Under the pieces are notes generated by a model that searched no databases, was not told where the DNA came from, and worked only from the letters and a program-made list of their open reading frames with translations. DNA of 64,000 nt from Undaria pinnatifida (taxonomy: Eukaryota; Sar; Phaeophyceae; Laminariales; Alariaceae), in assembly GCA_012845835.1 (NCBI GenBank), contig JABAKD010000029.1, positions 13,799,892-13,863,891 on the forward strand, written 5' to 3'. Each line of letters starts with the position of its first letter. The stretch's first letter is position 1. This document shows, piece by piece, positions 32,018 to 44,749 of the stretch. The translations under genes and the position numbers were made by a program.

Positions 32018-32690
32018 CATGTGTTAAGGTATTAGTGGGGTATTAGTCCGTTTGACCACTTGCCAAAGGCTAACCAATAGCTTACCCAAACTAAGCCTTA
32101 TAACACTCTCCCCCTCTGAAGCGGCGGAATACCAGGTCGGCCGGATACACGGGTGGACCTGTCAATATCCAAGCGGTTTCATCCCCTGGGTATACCGGGG
32201 AGAGTATTTTTCAAGTTCGATCATGGGGAAAGTCCGAAAAAGTTTATTTTGGTGGATGTGGGATTTTTTTTCCACGACCCCAAAAACCCATGGTCTGTCG
32301 ACGACGCCATTTGTTAAGGTGTTAGTCTAGTGGGATATTAGTCCGTTTGACCACTTGCGCAAGGTTAACCAATAGCTTACCCAAACTAAGCCTTATACAC
32401 TTCCCCCCCCTGAAACGACGGGATAGCAGGTCGGCCGGATATACGGCGGACCTGTCAATTATCCAAGCCGTTTCATTTCCTGGGTATACCCCGGGAGAGT
32501 ATTTTTCAAGTTCGACATGGGGAAAGTCTGAAAAAGTTTATTCGTGGATGTGGGATTTGAACCCACGACCAAAAAAACCCATGGTCTGTCGACGACGCCA
32601 TTTGTTAAGGAGTTAGTGGGGTATTAGTCCGTTTGACCACTTGCAAAAGGTTAACCAAAAGCTTACCCAAATTAAGCCTTATAACACATG
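32018..32690 (-). mobile_element. Miniature LTR element (TRIM) with three LTRs
   Basis: LTRs at 32022-32105, 32312-32399 and 32603-32686 (84-88 bp, TG...CA) separate two internal domains of 206 and 203 bp. The whole is flanked by a CATG target duplication (32018-32021, 32687-32690). On the minus strand each LTR preceding an internal domain is followed by AA and a primer-binding-type TGGCGTCGTCGAC, and each internal domain ends in a purine tract (CAGAGGGGGAGAG or CAGGGGGGGGAAG). No coding capacity. A tRNA-like B box (GGTTCAAATCC, minus strand, 32553-32563) lies in the internal domain and an A-box-like TGGTCAAACGG (32629-32639) in the LTR. The triple form probably arose by LTR-LTR recombination. 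Confidence 0.8.
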
Positions 32691-33920
32691 AAAGCTTTCG
32701 CATTACTGCCATTAAATGGAAGAAATCGAAAACTTTCCATGAGAGTAGTGGAATCTTCCATGAAAGTGGTGGAAGCTTCCATGAAAGCGTGGAAGTTTCC
32801 ACGGGAGCTTCCGTCTATTAATAGTTCCATCTGCAAAACAAATGACGTAGAAGACCGCCCCGCTTGCCGCACGTGCAGATACTGCCACCTTTCTTGTTTT
32901 GGGCATTTCGAAAGCGCTACAGCTGTGAGCTCGAGCTTGATTATGTGGACGAGTCGATACCTAGCAAGCCGTGCAGCCTAATACTACATCGAATCGGGGG
33001 TCGCGTGTTTTGATATCACGTTCCTCGTGAATTATATCGGGTATATATATATGGATATACATACTGTAGTCAGATGAATGCGTCGGTGCCTCGCCCAAAT
33101 GCTATTATATTGCACGATGTATACTGCTCGCCAGAGAACCAGCAGGACGATTTTAGAGTTTCCAAAAAAAGAAAGGAGATAATCGTGCTGGTACGCAAAT
33201 TTTACATGTGATCACATAGTCTACTGGTAGGTCACAAGGAGGGGGAAATGCGACGAAGAAAATGACGGTTGCAGCATCGGCCACTCGAGGCAGCCTTATG
33301 GGGGCGCAGTGGGTGGGGGGTTGGGGAGTGTCCGAAGCGCATCGCAAGGAGTTAAACGACACGCACACAGCATCACGATGATCATACTGCTGTAGAGCAC
33401 AGGACACCCACAGTAAGAAGCAGGGTATTGGGGAACAGCCTGATACTTGCAGGAAAATAGTAAATAATGCGGGATCCGTTATACTGAAGCGATACACTGG
33501 AGCGTTATACTGGAAAAACTATTACTACCACAATACTAGTAGTGTAGAACGCACCCTCGCCCCAATGAGATATCTATGCTCAGCTTGGGATAAACACTCG
33601 ATGAAACATCGACGACAAGTGTGATTGCTGAACCCTATGTGCGATAAAAATTGAAGGCAAGAACACGGTGGGTGAAGGGACGACACCCGTGACCACGGCT
33701 TGTTGTCCAGAAGCTGGAAAGTAGAAGTGTAAAAAAAAATGTGTTTACCTGGTATGTTTGTTACCAAGTGCTATTCTAGCGTACAGGTCCAGTCCTAAAC
33801 TCTTACTGCGGCGTGCTCACGCTAGACGATTGGCACGTGGTCGAACCTCTTTTGCTTATCATTTATTAATAGTGTAGCCGCAGTCGCAATACGACGTGCT
33901 TAATGATACTTGGGCGGGGC
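32691..33920. other. Intergenic stretch without a recognised gene
   Basis: Starts with palindromic GGAAGCTTCCATGAAAG units (32700-32820), related to those at 30915-31000. Nothing else is recognised. Confidence 0.45.
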
Positions 33921-33924
33921 TGGA

Positions 33925-34760
33925 ATGGGTTCGTTCGTGCTGGTATCATACAAAACTGTGAAGTATCATCTGAAGCATACATGGCATGCTACCCCATGCG
34001 GTTTCTTGCGTTCGTGCTCGCTTTTGACAGTGCTCGCATCCATCAGCCAATTCCTGTATATCAATTCCACAAAGTGTTAACGAACCGCTATATACACGCT
34101 CGCCTGCACGGCATAGACTACATGCATACGTAGCTATATCTACTAGTAGATGGAGTGTGATAGTGTAAATCGTACTGCAATCATGCGAAGTGTTCGTTCG
34201 TACTGGTAGCGTTGTATAAAAAATATTTCAAGGACGTCAGCCGTGAGTTCGACGAATTTCAGGTCAATACTCATATTTATTTGCAAGCTGCGTTGTTGGT
34301 ACTTGTAATATACTTCGTACTAGACTACACAAGTGAGTTTTATCATACGAAGCATGCATAACACGCTACCCCGTGCGGAACCCTGCGTAGGTGCTCGCTA
34401 TACGTAGTGCTCGCATGCATCCGCCAACTCCTCTTACTACAACTGTAAACAATCCTTCTCCGGGACGGCATACATACCTATCTATCTGTGGTATCAGTAG
34501 GAGATATGAGTGTGTTCGTTCGTACTGGTATCACATCATGCAAAGTGTTCGTTCGTACTGGTACAGTAGACAGCGTGGCGACGCATACATAACACGCCAC
34601 GAACCTCTTGCGGGTTCCTGCGTACGTGCTCGCTAATGCTCGCACTCATCAACTCTTCTACTACCACCGGGAGTTCTCCTGCACGGCACACATACCTCTT
34701 GTGGTGCGAGTACAGGTAGATCAATAGTGTCCGTTCGTATTGATACCGCATCACAGACGA
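33925..34760 (+). repeat. Large imperfect tandem repeat, interrupted by family A
   Basis: Three related segments (33925-34205, 34345-34530, 34545-34755) share TGTTCGTTCGTACTGGTA, a CGTGCTCGCT block, GCTCGCATCCATC-like and GCACGGCATA blocks. A family A copy (34212-34345) sits between the first two. Confidence 0.55.
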
Positions 34761-37700
34761 CTTTCGAGTATGTAGACGTGAGCATACCCTCCCAGCCCAG
34801 TACAAAGTATCATACCTGGTACCAGGTATTATCAGTAGTGTGTGATTTGTGACAATTTTTCGGGTTGACGGTTACAGATGGAGCATTTTCGTCGACCTCC
34901 CGACCCCATGTATGTGTGGAGAGCGTGTGCCTGGGAGGACGGTGACCCACGCATGATGATCAGCGTCTGGGAGATGGCTATGCCCTCGTCCACCACAAAC
35001 GCATAGTAGTAGGAAAATCCCACGGCGAACTACGGACGAGTGCACCGCCCCACCCGGCACTGCAGTATTCCATGCCCGTATATACGAACCTGGCGGTATG
35101 CTGCCCCACCCAATACATACCACAATGCGCTTAAATATAGTCTAAGGATTGTGGGATTATTTATGTCAATAATAACACAGAAGGTCCTTATAATTAAAAA
35201 CCGGTACCGGTACCAGTGCGACGGTACATCTCCTATCCTCCGAGCACAGCATAGTCTAGACCATAGTTTTGATACGTCGAACGTACACTTGGTCTCGACA
35301 AAGTTCAGCACCCACCTGTACAACCCAGGCAGTCGCGTTGCAGATTTTGTTGGAATAGGAGTTGAGGCTCCACGCGAGAAAAGCTCCGCCTGCGCGAGCC
35401 CCGAACACGAACCTCTCGAAGAATGTGTGTCCGTCCAAATGGCTTCAAAATCCGAACGAACGTTGACCTGCGAATCCTGCTGGTACGATACCAGGTATTT
35501 TTCTTCTCGTCGAACGCCGCGGTAGTTGTGACCCCTCAGCCAAAGTCTAGCTCTCGTTCAGTGCAAGTGTTGAACGCCCGTTGCGGCTATAGTCTGACCG
35601 GCCACTACTAACTCCAGCAAGAGCAGTGCGCGGTGATGAGGCACTTGACGATTGTAACAATGCTGTGTCGTTGTCTGTGACTCCTCCTCCTGTTGTTGCA
35701 TGTGTGTTAACAGCGCAGGAATAGAAACCCTAAATTCGTCGAACTCACAGCTGACGTCCTTAAAATACTAAAACAATTTTTCATAAAAAGTTATAAAAAT
35801 CATTCGATCGGTCGTACTCACATCTGACGTTTTTCAATTTTTATAAAATGATCCTGCGCAACGGACTCAAGGCCACATACATGTAAAACAAGCACACCAG
35901 TAAGTAAGTGATCGTTTGATGGGATGCATTTTTTTTGTGCAATATAGTAGTGGTGGTACTATATGTGCCGGCCGAAAATACCTGCCCTATAGCGGCAACC
36001 GGCACTACTCCGCATACTGATGCGCTACTACTACTGCCATTTCCTTTATGTGCCAAGCGATTCACAGGCCTTTTTTTGTACCGGGCGACCGACACTACTA
36101 CTCAACCGGCACTGCAGAGGGACCACCACTACTGCACCCATTTTACTTGGGAAAACAGGTGGGGAGTAGACCCAATCACCCGGACGCAGAACGAGCAAAT
36201 CAATTGAAACCGGATCAAACGTAAGTTGTCGCGAGAGACTTCTACGTACATGCGTTGTAAAAGGATACCACATACATACATGGCGCGTTTGGATATAGTT
36301 CGAAAGTGTCGTTTGTTTGTTTGTTTGTGCTCCCCGAAGGCAGACGAGATTACCTGCTCAGCTAATCTGCTCGTACGAGTAGACGATGCTAATAAGGTAT
36401 ATGCCTCTGTAACTGACGAACCCAACCGCAATATAATACGTGTATCCAGCACGGCAGCAGCGCTTACTTGAGAAATTAGGCGTGGCTTGACTGCCGCACG
36501 AGTGAGCAAACCATCCAATTGAAACCAGCTCTTATTTTACGTAAATGTCATGCTAAAACCGTCTCCATTATATATATGAAGGGTACTCACCGCCAGCTGA
36601 AAGAGTCCGGGCCCTGTGGCCCACCATACTTAAAGCCGTGCCCTGCGGTACCAAACTGTACAACACGGGGACAGATCTCGTCGCCCACACGATGCTATTA
36701 GTGAACTCGTGACTTTACCGACGGCGTATTCATCGATGCCGTATAACACACGTCACGCGAGATTTCTATATGGTAAGATCTCGACGAACAGCAGTGTTGC
36801 CAGAACCATCATTTTGTTTGTGTGTGTGCGACTTTTTTTGTTGGAAAAAATGGAAAAAAATGCTGGGAGACTCATCCCAGGGGGGGTGTCCTTTTGCGCG
36901 TTGCTATACGGTAGTTAGGTGCGCTGGCACTTCACATATAACACGGCAACAACATGGAACATCGGTGCAAGAATGGAAGGCAGACGAACATGTAATGAGC
37001 AGGAATGGTGGAGGAAGGGCAGCAGCAGATGGGTAAGACCGATGGAGACTCATTCTACGATAGCCCCCCCCTAAACCAGCGATTTTCTTCAACCAACGTT
37101 TCATGGACAAGAGGAAGGACGATACGAAACACAACTATTCGTATATTTTCTTGTTGTTTGCAAAGGGCTGTCAAACGATGACGTCGGGGTCGCGAGGGGC
37201 ACCGTGTTTGAGGAGATACGGCCGGGAGCTGGTTTCAAAACCAACGATTTCGTTGAAGAAAAGTTGGGGGGGGGCTACCGTAGAACCACTCCGGAGCCGG
37301 TTGTAAGCGGTACAGGAGGGAGGTAGACGTCGTGCAATAGGTTTCATTTTCGTCGGTTTCCCCTACTACATGCAGTAGTTTTCTTGCACTTTTGTGGGGA
37401 TGTTTATGAGTGATCGACTAGTAGTTCATCATGCACGCTGTCGGATCGCAAAAACCGCCATACGATGTCACCCGGTTCTTGCACGATTTGTATGCGCCAG
37501 TGTTACCCCATGCCTGGTAGCATTTTTTTTTGCCCTTCGACAATGATGCGAGTATAGGGTAGATGCCGTTCCAATGTGTGAATCAGATATATATATATAT
37601 TATAAAAATACAAATACACTCCAGCTGTGAGATCGAATATTTTGTCGAAACTCATCTTTGCAAGCTGTGTGTGATACTCCGATCGCGCGTATTACGGGTT

Positions 37701-38885
37701 GTGTGTCCTCATTAAGGATATAGGTCGGCGACTCCTCTTGCAACTACAGTGTAGCTATCAGGGTCAACAGGGTGATGTTAGGCAGTCTGTGCGCGGAAAC
37801 TATAAAACCCGTTTCTGAGGGGGACAAAATCTGACAGCTGTGGAAGGAATTGCATCAGTTTATCAAGTGAATCCTGTAAGTCGAATAACCGGTGAGGGGA
37901 GGGCGGAGTTTTTAAGGACGTGGGAGCCTGGTTTTGATCAAAAGGGGTGCGGGAGGGGGGGAGGGGGGGGGAGGGGACGGGTGGGGCAGGTCAATTTGTG
38001 CGTGGAAACTATAAATATTTCTTGTGAGGGAGGGGTGGGGGATGTGGCGGGGGGGGCGGGGGCGGGGGGGGAGGGCTTTAGGTCGCATAGATGTAGGGGT
38101 TTGCTATACGCGTGGTGCTAGGTCTAGGCGATGGTGCGGGTGGTGGGGAAGGAGGGGACGTTGGGGGCGGGGGTGGGTGGGAATTGCAGCCGCGGCATGG
38201 ACGGCTCTGAAACGATAACGAGGCGATTTCCAGGGCGTGGAAGTGTTTATATCCTTCCATGAAGCAGTAGTACCTATGACCTTCTGTCAACCATTTGTCC
38301 ATTTCCTTTCTCCACATCTTCTCGTTTTTCTACTACTTTCCCTTTCCCTGCATCCGTTCTTTTTAGTTATTAGTCAACCCCAATCCTCATCGACATTCCC
38401 ACCCCAGTACACTGGTCGCAGTCCTCCCGCTTCTTATTTTCCCCTCGCGACTTTGCAGTCCCTCAGAGCTAGTCTATGTCTATGCACTCTGCGCGAAATT
38501 GCCCTATTATAGAATAAACGCGCTCCAAATCGTCCATAGGACTACAACAATCGTCCCACTAGCTGTATACAACAGGGTGCGGCTATGATACAACATGGCG
38601 TAAGGTCCGACAGAATTTCATAGTTCTAGGAAAGGGGTCCACAAAGTGATCGTTCTCTAATCTATGTTTTGGTGAAGTAGTCCAGGCCTCTCTGTGCATA
38701 TCCAAGCTTAGGAGCCAGACGGGCCCCATATTACGCTTTTGTTAGATATGTACTAAAGCTGTCGCTGTTCAAGACTCGTGCAACTGTAGCGGGGCGCCGC
38801 CTTTTTTCTGAGGCCCCTAACGTCTTGAGGAAGATTTTTTTGCCTTCTGTGACAAAAACCGATTTAGGAGAAACTGGAAGTGCAA
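34761..38885. other. Intergenic stretch without a recognised gene
   Basis: Holds an inverted family A copy (35735-35850), a forward one (37620-37690) and very G-rich sequence at 37950-38200. Short frames such as 36226-36471 show no recognisable domain. Confidence 0.5.
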
Positions 38886-39520
38886 TGTTATATTAATAGT
38901 ATTGCCCGGGAAGCCTAAGCAGGCGTAAGATATAGATACTGAAATTATACAAAAGGGGTTCCACATGCTTTTGAAGGCATGTGCGTGTAGGACAAGGAGG
39001 ATGATGCCTTTGCTTCGCTGATTTACACGCATTCAGTTCGTCCGTGGCGTGAGCGGAAGTAACACCAGAGGTTATCTGGTGCAAGTAAGCGACCAACGTG
39101 GAACCTGCCTAGCAGAGAGACCTGCAAAGGGCGGCCTGTGCCTGTAACAGTCCTTAGTCTTATAATACATGGCATCGTCGGCAGGACTGGCTCCGTGCCC
39201 GGTGCCTAGGAGAGGGTTCCGAAATGGCCGCAACTTCAAGCACGTTCGTAGGCGGGGAAACGGCTGGTGCGCTGTTCGTACCCTGGAAAACGGCAATGGG
39301 TGCGCGCATCAATGGGGCGTGGGCGACTTCCAGAAGGTCGCCGGGCTCAAGGAGGCCCCGCCATTCACTAGAGTGTTCTGTACCCTTTGTCCCGCCTTCC
39401 GTTCTTCGTTTGCGGTTTTCTGCTTTAGCATTCTTCCTGAGGCTTTGCAGCCTCGTTAGAGGTGCGGGAGTAGGTTTTGAAGAGCCGCACCTTGGAGTCA
39501 TAACACTCATAAACATCCTG
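38886..39520 (+). mobile_element. Probable LTR-retroelement remnant
   Basis: A possible LTR (38886-39168, TGTTATATT...ATAATACA) is followed directly by TGGCATCGTCGGCAG, close to the primer-binding sequence of the elements at 32 and 42 kb. A segment at 39452-39505 (CGTTAGAGGTG..GGAGT.GGTTTTGA.GAGCCGCA) matches 45789-45840, the 3' internal part of the 42-46 kb element. No second LTR was found, so it is truncated. Confidence 0.45.
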
Positions 39521-39719
39521 TGTACTATGGAAATTCGCAACAGGTTATGAGCCTCGTTTTGACCGCGGTGCTAGTGCAGCGTAAAGCAACACTTTCACTG
39601 TCTACCCACACATGTGCTTCTTGAGCGACACTGTACAGTATCGCTTTTCAAACCAGACACGTTTGGCATTTTCATCACAAAGGGAACCCCAACGAATTTT
39701 GGGAATTTGACTTTCTCGT

Positions 39720-40830
39720 GGGACGCGTCAAGGCAGCCCCCATGGTAAGCTACGGCGTGCGTCTCATGGCACTGCTGTGCGTTTTTGAGGTATTGCCATA
39801 AAACCGCCGTGGGATCCCACTGAAGGCCAAGGCGGCAGTACCATGGCACCGCCATCGCGATGCCACGGGAGTCACGACATTTCACGGGCGTTCGTGGGCT
39901 TTCACGAACTGTCATGGGCTTTCACGACAATGCCGTGTGGGAGCACCACGGACTTTGGTCTGTGCAATAGGTTTTCACGGCACTGAATATTGGAATATGG
40001 GCTTATGAGGCCCCTATTATTAGTATCTGAATGATTCGCAGTCACTACGCATGAACGCACTGAATATCTGTTTATGCTTGATGCGGGGAAATACAACAAG
40101 CGGTGAAACTCAGTTTATGTTTACCGCCGGTTTATTGTGTATTCAAGTTGTATCTAGCTTAACACCGTAAGAATCGGGGAACGCTGCAGGGAACAGTACA
40201 CGGGAACGTTAGTGTAGGACGGACTGTCGAACAGTACGCCAACCCGAGGAATACATTTGCCCTTGGCATGGGCATTGTCCTGTGAGCATCAGGTGACGGT
40301 CAGCCCTAACTCAATCACTCTCTTCATCCTTCTCTCTTCGTCCCCTCGCATTATCTCTCTCCTTTCTCTTTCTTTTTTTGGTTTCTACCTTTTGGCCGCA
40401 ACCGCCAGTTTTCACACTACAGTATCTCCTCTTTTCTTCTCCGTCACAACTGATCTTCACAGGCACTCGGTGCCAACGTCTGTGCAGCGCTTATCAAAGA
40501 AACCGAACCTCGACACGCATCACTGTATTACCAAATGCCGTGGCATGCCATGAAAATGTCCAATGGCAGCGCCATGGGAGGTTGGGAGGTTCTATGTCAC
40601 TGCAATGGGACTACCGTTGACGTGCAATGGCATTCGTAACCCTAACTATAATCCCAAGCGCACGGCACTGTGTTTTCCTGGAGTATCTTACGGCGTAGGG
40701 GTGCCACAATGACACCCATGACACCCACGGCATTGCCGTGGCACTGTCATGGGGCTTCATGATAGTACCCCATGACAGTGCCATAGCAAGCATGGCTGTA
40801 TGGCACTGCCATAGCAATGCCATAGTACTG
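39720..40830. repeat. CATGGCA/TGCCATGG palindrome-rich region
   Basis: Many overlapping ACTGCCATAGCA, GGCACTGTCATGGG and GCCGTGGCAC words in both orientations at 39720-39960 and 40540-40830. These allow extensive self-pairing. No gene seen. Confidence 0.5.
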
Positions 40831-41203
40831 CCGCCTGCAATGTGTGTGTCAAACAACGTGCATTGTTGGGGGGGGTCGAGAAACCCGCGGCTCATCTCGC
40901 AACGGCTCACCGTCCCCATTCTCCAAGCCGACCGTGCTCTTGATGGGCTTGTAGAAGCCCCTCGGAGTCTCCGTGGTCGCTGTTCGCGTTGGGTCTTTCG
41001 ACGCAGAGGTTATGCGCATCCTGCGCAGACCACCTATCCCAAACCCGCCCACCGCGCGTGGTCCTCAGCGACCTGCACGCACGCGATGGCAGGAATGAGC
41101 TGCCTCGGGCATCTTTTCTCTTGAACTCTATTACTAAGGGCCGTTCCTAAGGAATGGCCAAAATACAACGCTCTAAAAAAGAGCATGCCTATGTGGCTGG
41201 AAA

Positions 41204-41206
<3 letters not shown>

Positions 41207-41256
<50 letters not shown>

Positions 41257-41265
41257 TACTACTCC
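41207..41265 (+). repeat. CTA trinucleotide microsatellite
   Basis: About 18 CTA units with one TTC interruption. Confidence 0.9.
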
Positions 41266-41299
41266 GTACTATTGCTGTATCCTCAAAGACGCACCATCC

Positions 41300-41430
41300 G
41301 CGCTTTGTGGTGGTACTCCGAGTGAGGGATGCGTGGCTGGTCGGTGTTGGGAAGCGTGCTTCTCATGGGTTCCGATGTCTTTGGTTGGTCTCTCCTCATG
41401 GCTCGCTGGATAGACTCAAAGCTTATACAT
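41300..41430 (+). repeat. Dispersed repeat, partner of 491-625
   Basis: Inverted relative to 491-625. Contains GGGATGCGTGGCTGGTCGG and ATGGCTCGCTGGATAGACTC. Confidence 0.5.
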
Positions 41431-41939
41431 TATTTCCTCTACATTGACCTCTAAAAAACAGACAAAGCAAGATAAGACAGAGTAGGGCAGGGTACGAGTA
41501 CCGTGCAGGGTAGAGCAGGGTAGTGAGATGAGGGGCGCCCTGATTGTCCCATTATCGTCACCTACATTCCCGCCCATCTATGATGGCGTTGACGTGAGTG
41601 TGGCATCTAATATGACGTGGTTTCACCTCGGCCATGACATGGTTTCGCGTCAAATCTACAAACTATCCTTCTACGGAGGGCACTCCATTACATTAGGCTA
41701 CCCTGAATATTCGTAGATGCAGATCACCTGGCAATCAAAGGATGTCAACAAAACATCCAACATTGTAAAGGGGATCGAAGATGGGGCTATTAAAAAAAAA
41801 CGAAAATGAGGCTAAAGATTCCCCCACACCTCGTAATAATGAGGCTTAAATGCCTCATTGCAAGATATACAACCCTATGATGGAGTTCACAACCGTGAGA
41901 GCTCGAGAAAGGGTATGTACCTACGGTATACCAGTAGCA

Positions 41940-42526
41940 ATCGGCCTACGAAAACACGAAGAGGTCAGCCACTGAGCGCAACGATGCGAAGGAAGCCAAA
42001 GAGGAAGGTATAGACGCGGAAACAATGCCAGAAGAGAAGAAGGGAACACGTGTCACGCTGTGAACGCCAGACAAGTTTACGGCCTGAAGCGTAGGGCCGA
42101 AGGGGCTGGCGGTAGGGCCATTTGCCGAAAGACAAGAAGTAAGGATCACTGTCTACAATAACGTCAGAGTCCCTACGTTGGACATGGAAAGCTGATGTGG
42201 GGCCATCGGTTGAACGGTGAAAGAGAAACAACCAAGACGCGAAGGAGCGTCGGGTCACTGGCCGAAAGGCAGAAGAGAGAGCCTGAAACAGGAGAAAATA
42301 AAGAACACTGCCTAAAGTAATGTCAGGGTCCGCAAGGTTGGACCTGGAAGGCTGACGTGGGACCATTGGTCGAAAGGCAAAAATATAAAGAACCAGTACG
42401 CTGAGGTGTAACGGAAGCACAGGGGCCGTAATGTGGGACCTAGGAGGCTAGCATAAGGCCCTTGGTTGAACTGTATAACGGGAAACCGAGGCAAGCAAAA
42501 CAAATCGCGAAAACGCAGCGAACGAC
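41940..42526. repeat. Degenerate repeat flanking the LTR element
   Basis: Related units of roughly 110-130 bp carry AATGTCAGGGTCC, TTGGACCTGGAAGGCTGA and GGGACCATTGGTCGAAAGG, with a similar vocabulary on the far side of the LTR element (46200-46800). The element may have inserted into a repeat field. No gene recognised. Confidence 0.4.
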
Positions 42527-42530
42527 AACA

Positions 42531-42800
42531 TGTTAAGATACGGCCTCGAAAGTCCTGCAATAATCCGAACTTGAGATCATTTGGATGGGTTTCGTATGAT
42601 AAGCTTGGTGTTTTATTTTCGGGAAAATTAGGAAATAGATCGGAGGCATGTGTCTCCGATCTCAGAAGCTATACGGGGCTATGGTGGAATCGAGTAATGC
42701 TACGTCTCTACGAAGGCAGAGAAAGTGAGTACTCTCCGACGACCTGCTCAATTGGCAAACCTGCAGGGGAGACTCTGTGTCCCCACACAATAGCCTTACA
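42531..42800 (+). repeat. Left LTR of the 42-46 kb element
   Basis: Begins TGTTAAGATACGG and ends ATAGCCTTACA. An internal short palindrome ATCGGAGGCATG..CTCCGAT is shared with the right LTR. Confidence 0.75.
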
Positions 42801-42839
42801 AATGGCGTCGTCGCAGAGAAGGGTCAAAAGCCGTGTTGG

Positions 42840-43445
42840 AATTTGTGGCTGCAATGTCCCCGTCCGGGAATACCAGGCCTCGGGAGCACGATGCGAATCC
42901 GAACTCGTGGTTTCTCGCCTTGGGTCTTTCTTCGCTTGTTGGTGAAAAAGCGCGAGAATCCGCTTTAACTGCGCCCGAAAAATGGCCGAAACCGAAGGTG
43001 CCAACCCGTCGGTAGCCTCATTGGACATTTGTGGGTCTGCAATGTCCCCTTTTGGGAACACCAGTCCTCGGCGTTTTGGGCCTGTAGTGTCCCCTTGCGG
43101 GAGCACCAGGCCTCGGGAGCTAGATGTGAGTCCGAACCCGGGGGTTTTGGCCTCGGATCCCCCTCACTCGCTGGCGGAAACTCGTATGAAGCCGCCCTCG
43201 TTGCACCCGAAAAAGAGTCTTTCACCGACGGTGCCAACCCGTCGGTAGCCTCGTTGGACATTTGGGTCTGCAATGTCCCCCTCTGGGAACCAGTCCTCGG
43301 CTTTTTGGGCCTGTAGTGTCCCCCTCAGGAACACCAGGCCTCGGGAGCACGACGCGAGTCCGAACCCACGGTTTCTCGCGTCGTGTCCTCTTCGCTCTTT
43401 GGCGTACAATCGCAAGAAAACTTCTTTAACTGCGCCCGAAGGGGC
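42840..43445 (+). repeat. ~220 bp tandem repeat inside the LTR element
   Basis: Two to three units with CTGCAATGTCCCC, GGGAACACCAG, CCTGTAGTGTCCCC, CAGGCCTCGGGAGC and GGTGCCAACCCGTCGGTAGC. Such repeats are common in non-autonomous LTR elements. Confidence 0.65.
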
Positions 43446-44749
43446 AGGGGCTCTGAGCTGTTTCTGCTTGACGAGAGGCACGATTCTTCCGTAAATTTAC
43501 GGGAATAGCGTCCAGCTGATCAGGCTGGAGGCCGTGGCGTCACCACTGGCCTGTCGCGCAGTGTCGGATCTTCTTCCCGTGCCACTGGGGCAGACATAGC
43601 CTGAAACACGTGGGTTAGCGTGTTAGAAGACGAAGCAGGGTCCGTAGGCCCTGTGGGCGTCTTCTGAAGCGGGGCTCGGGCAAGTGGCAATAATGGGTTT
43701 ACCCGAGGAGGCTCTTTTCCGTTATGCCTCTTGGAGAAGGGAGACGAGGTAGCAAATCGTGTCGACTCCTCCTTGATGAAAAAAAGGACAGAGCGCCCGC
43801 TGTTATCGCAAGCAAACACCGGATTGAGCCTCGCAAAAGATCTCGGTGTTTTAGTGTTGGCCTCCCCACACCTCAAATCGACCGCCACCTCGTGATCAGA
43901 AAAAGCGTTGGAGGGTCGACCGTCCCACACCTCAAACCGACCGCCACCGCCTGGTCAGGGAGAGGGGGGGATGAACACGTTCGCGCAAAAAGGCGTCGCG
44001 CCGTCACCGCAGCTATATTGTTGCGCGACGCGTGCCTGGAGGGGAGCGCGCAAAGCGCAGGCTCCCGTGCCATGGTTGATGGGGGCGGCGTTAGGAGCGC
44101 GTACCCCCATTGCTGAGTTTATGCTGCGGTTGAGGGAAACGGCGCCGGAAGCGCGGTTCCCGTTGCCGAACTCAGACCATGACCGAGGGGAACGTCGCTG
44201 AAAGCGCGCGGTCTCGCCGTTGAAAAGGAAAGAAAGAAAAGAAAAAAATTACCTGGCTGGAGGAAACCACGCTCGAAGCGCTAGTTTCCGCCGCCGGTAC
44301 TACGCCGTGAGAATCGTCCGCAGACGGCGTAGGAGCCCGTGGGTTCTTGACAGAAGCAATCTGTGCTGCGTTATTGGCAGGCTAGCAACAGGAACACGAG
44401 CGTCTTCTGAAACCAAGAGAGGTGTCCCCGACAGTGTTGTCGACGGTGCCGTACCGCCGTCGAGCTGTTGATTGCCGGTTCGGAATGTGCCAGGTTGGCG
44501 CACGTGAATATTTCCGCCCGGGTTATGAGCGGTTCCAAAGCGCATTCGGGGAGAAAAAGCGGGGACAGAAGAGGCAAGCGAGCGCGGGATACCGCCATGG
44601 TGATCCAATGTGTATGTGATATCGTTGTGACAGTTTACCTGGCCCTGGTCCTGGTGGTACCCTCGCGATGGACCTGAAAGATGGCGGCGATTTTTGTTGC
44701 TGTTCGGGCGAGAAGATTTGTCTCGGCGGTAGCAGACCATGCTTATTGG

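Noticed and set aside
36226..36471. A protein-like plus-strand frame (DEITCSANLLVRVDDANKVY)
   Set aside because: It is short, with no splice partners, repeats or family resemblance, so chance cannot be excluded.
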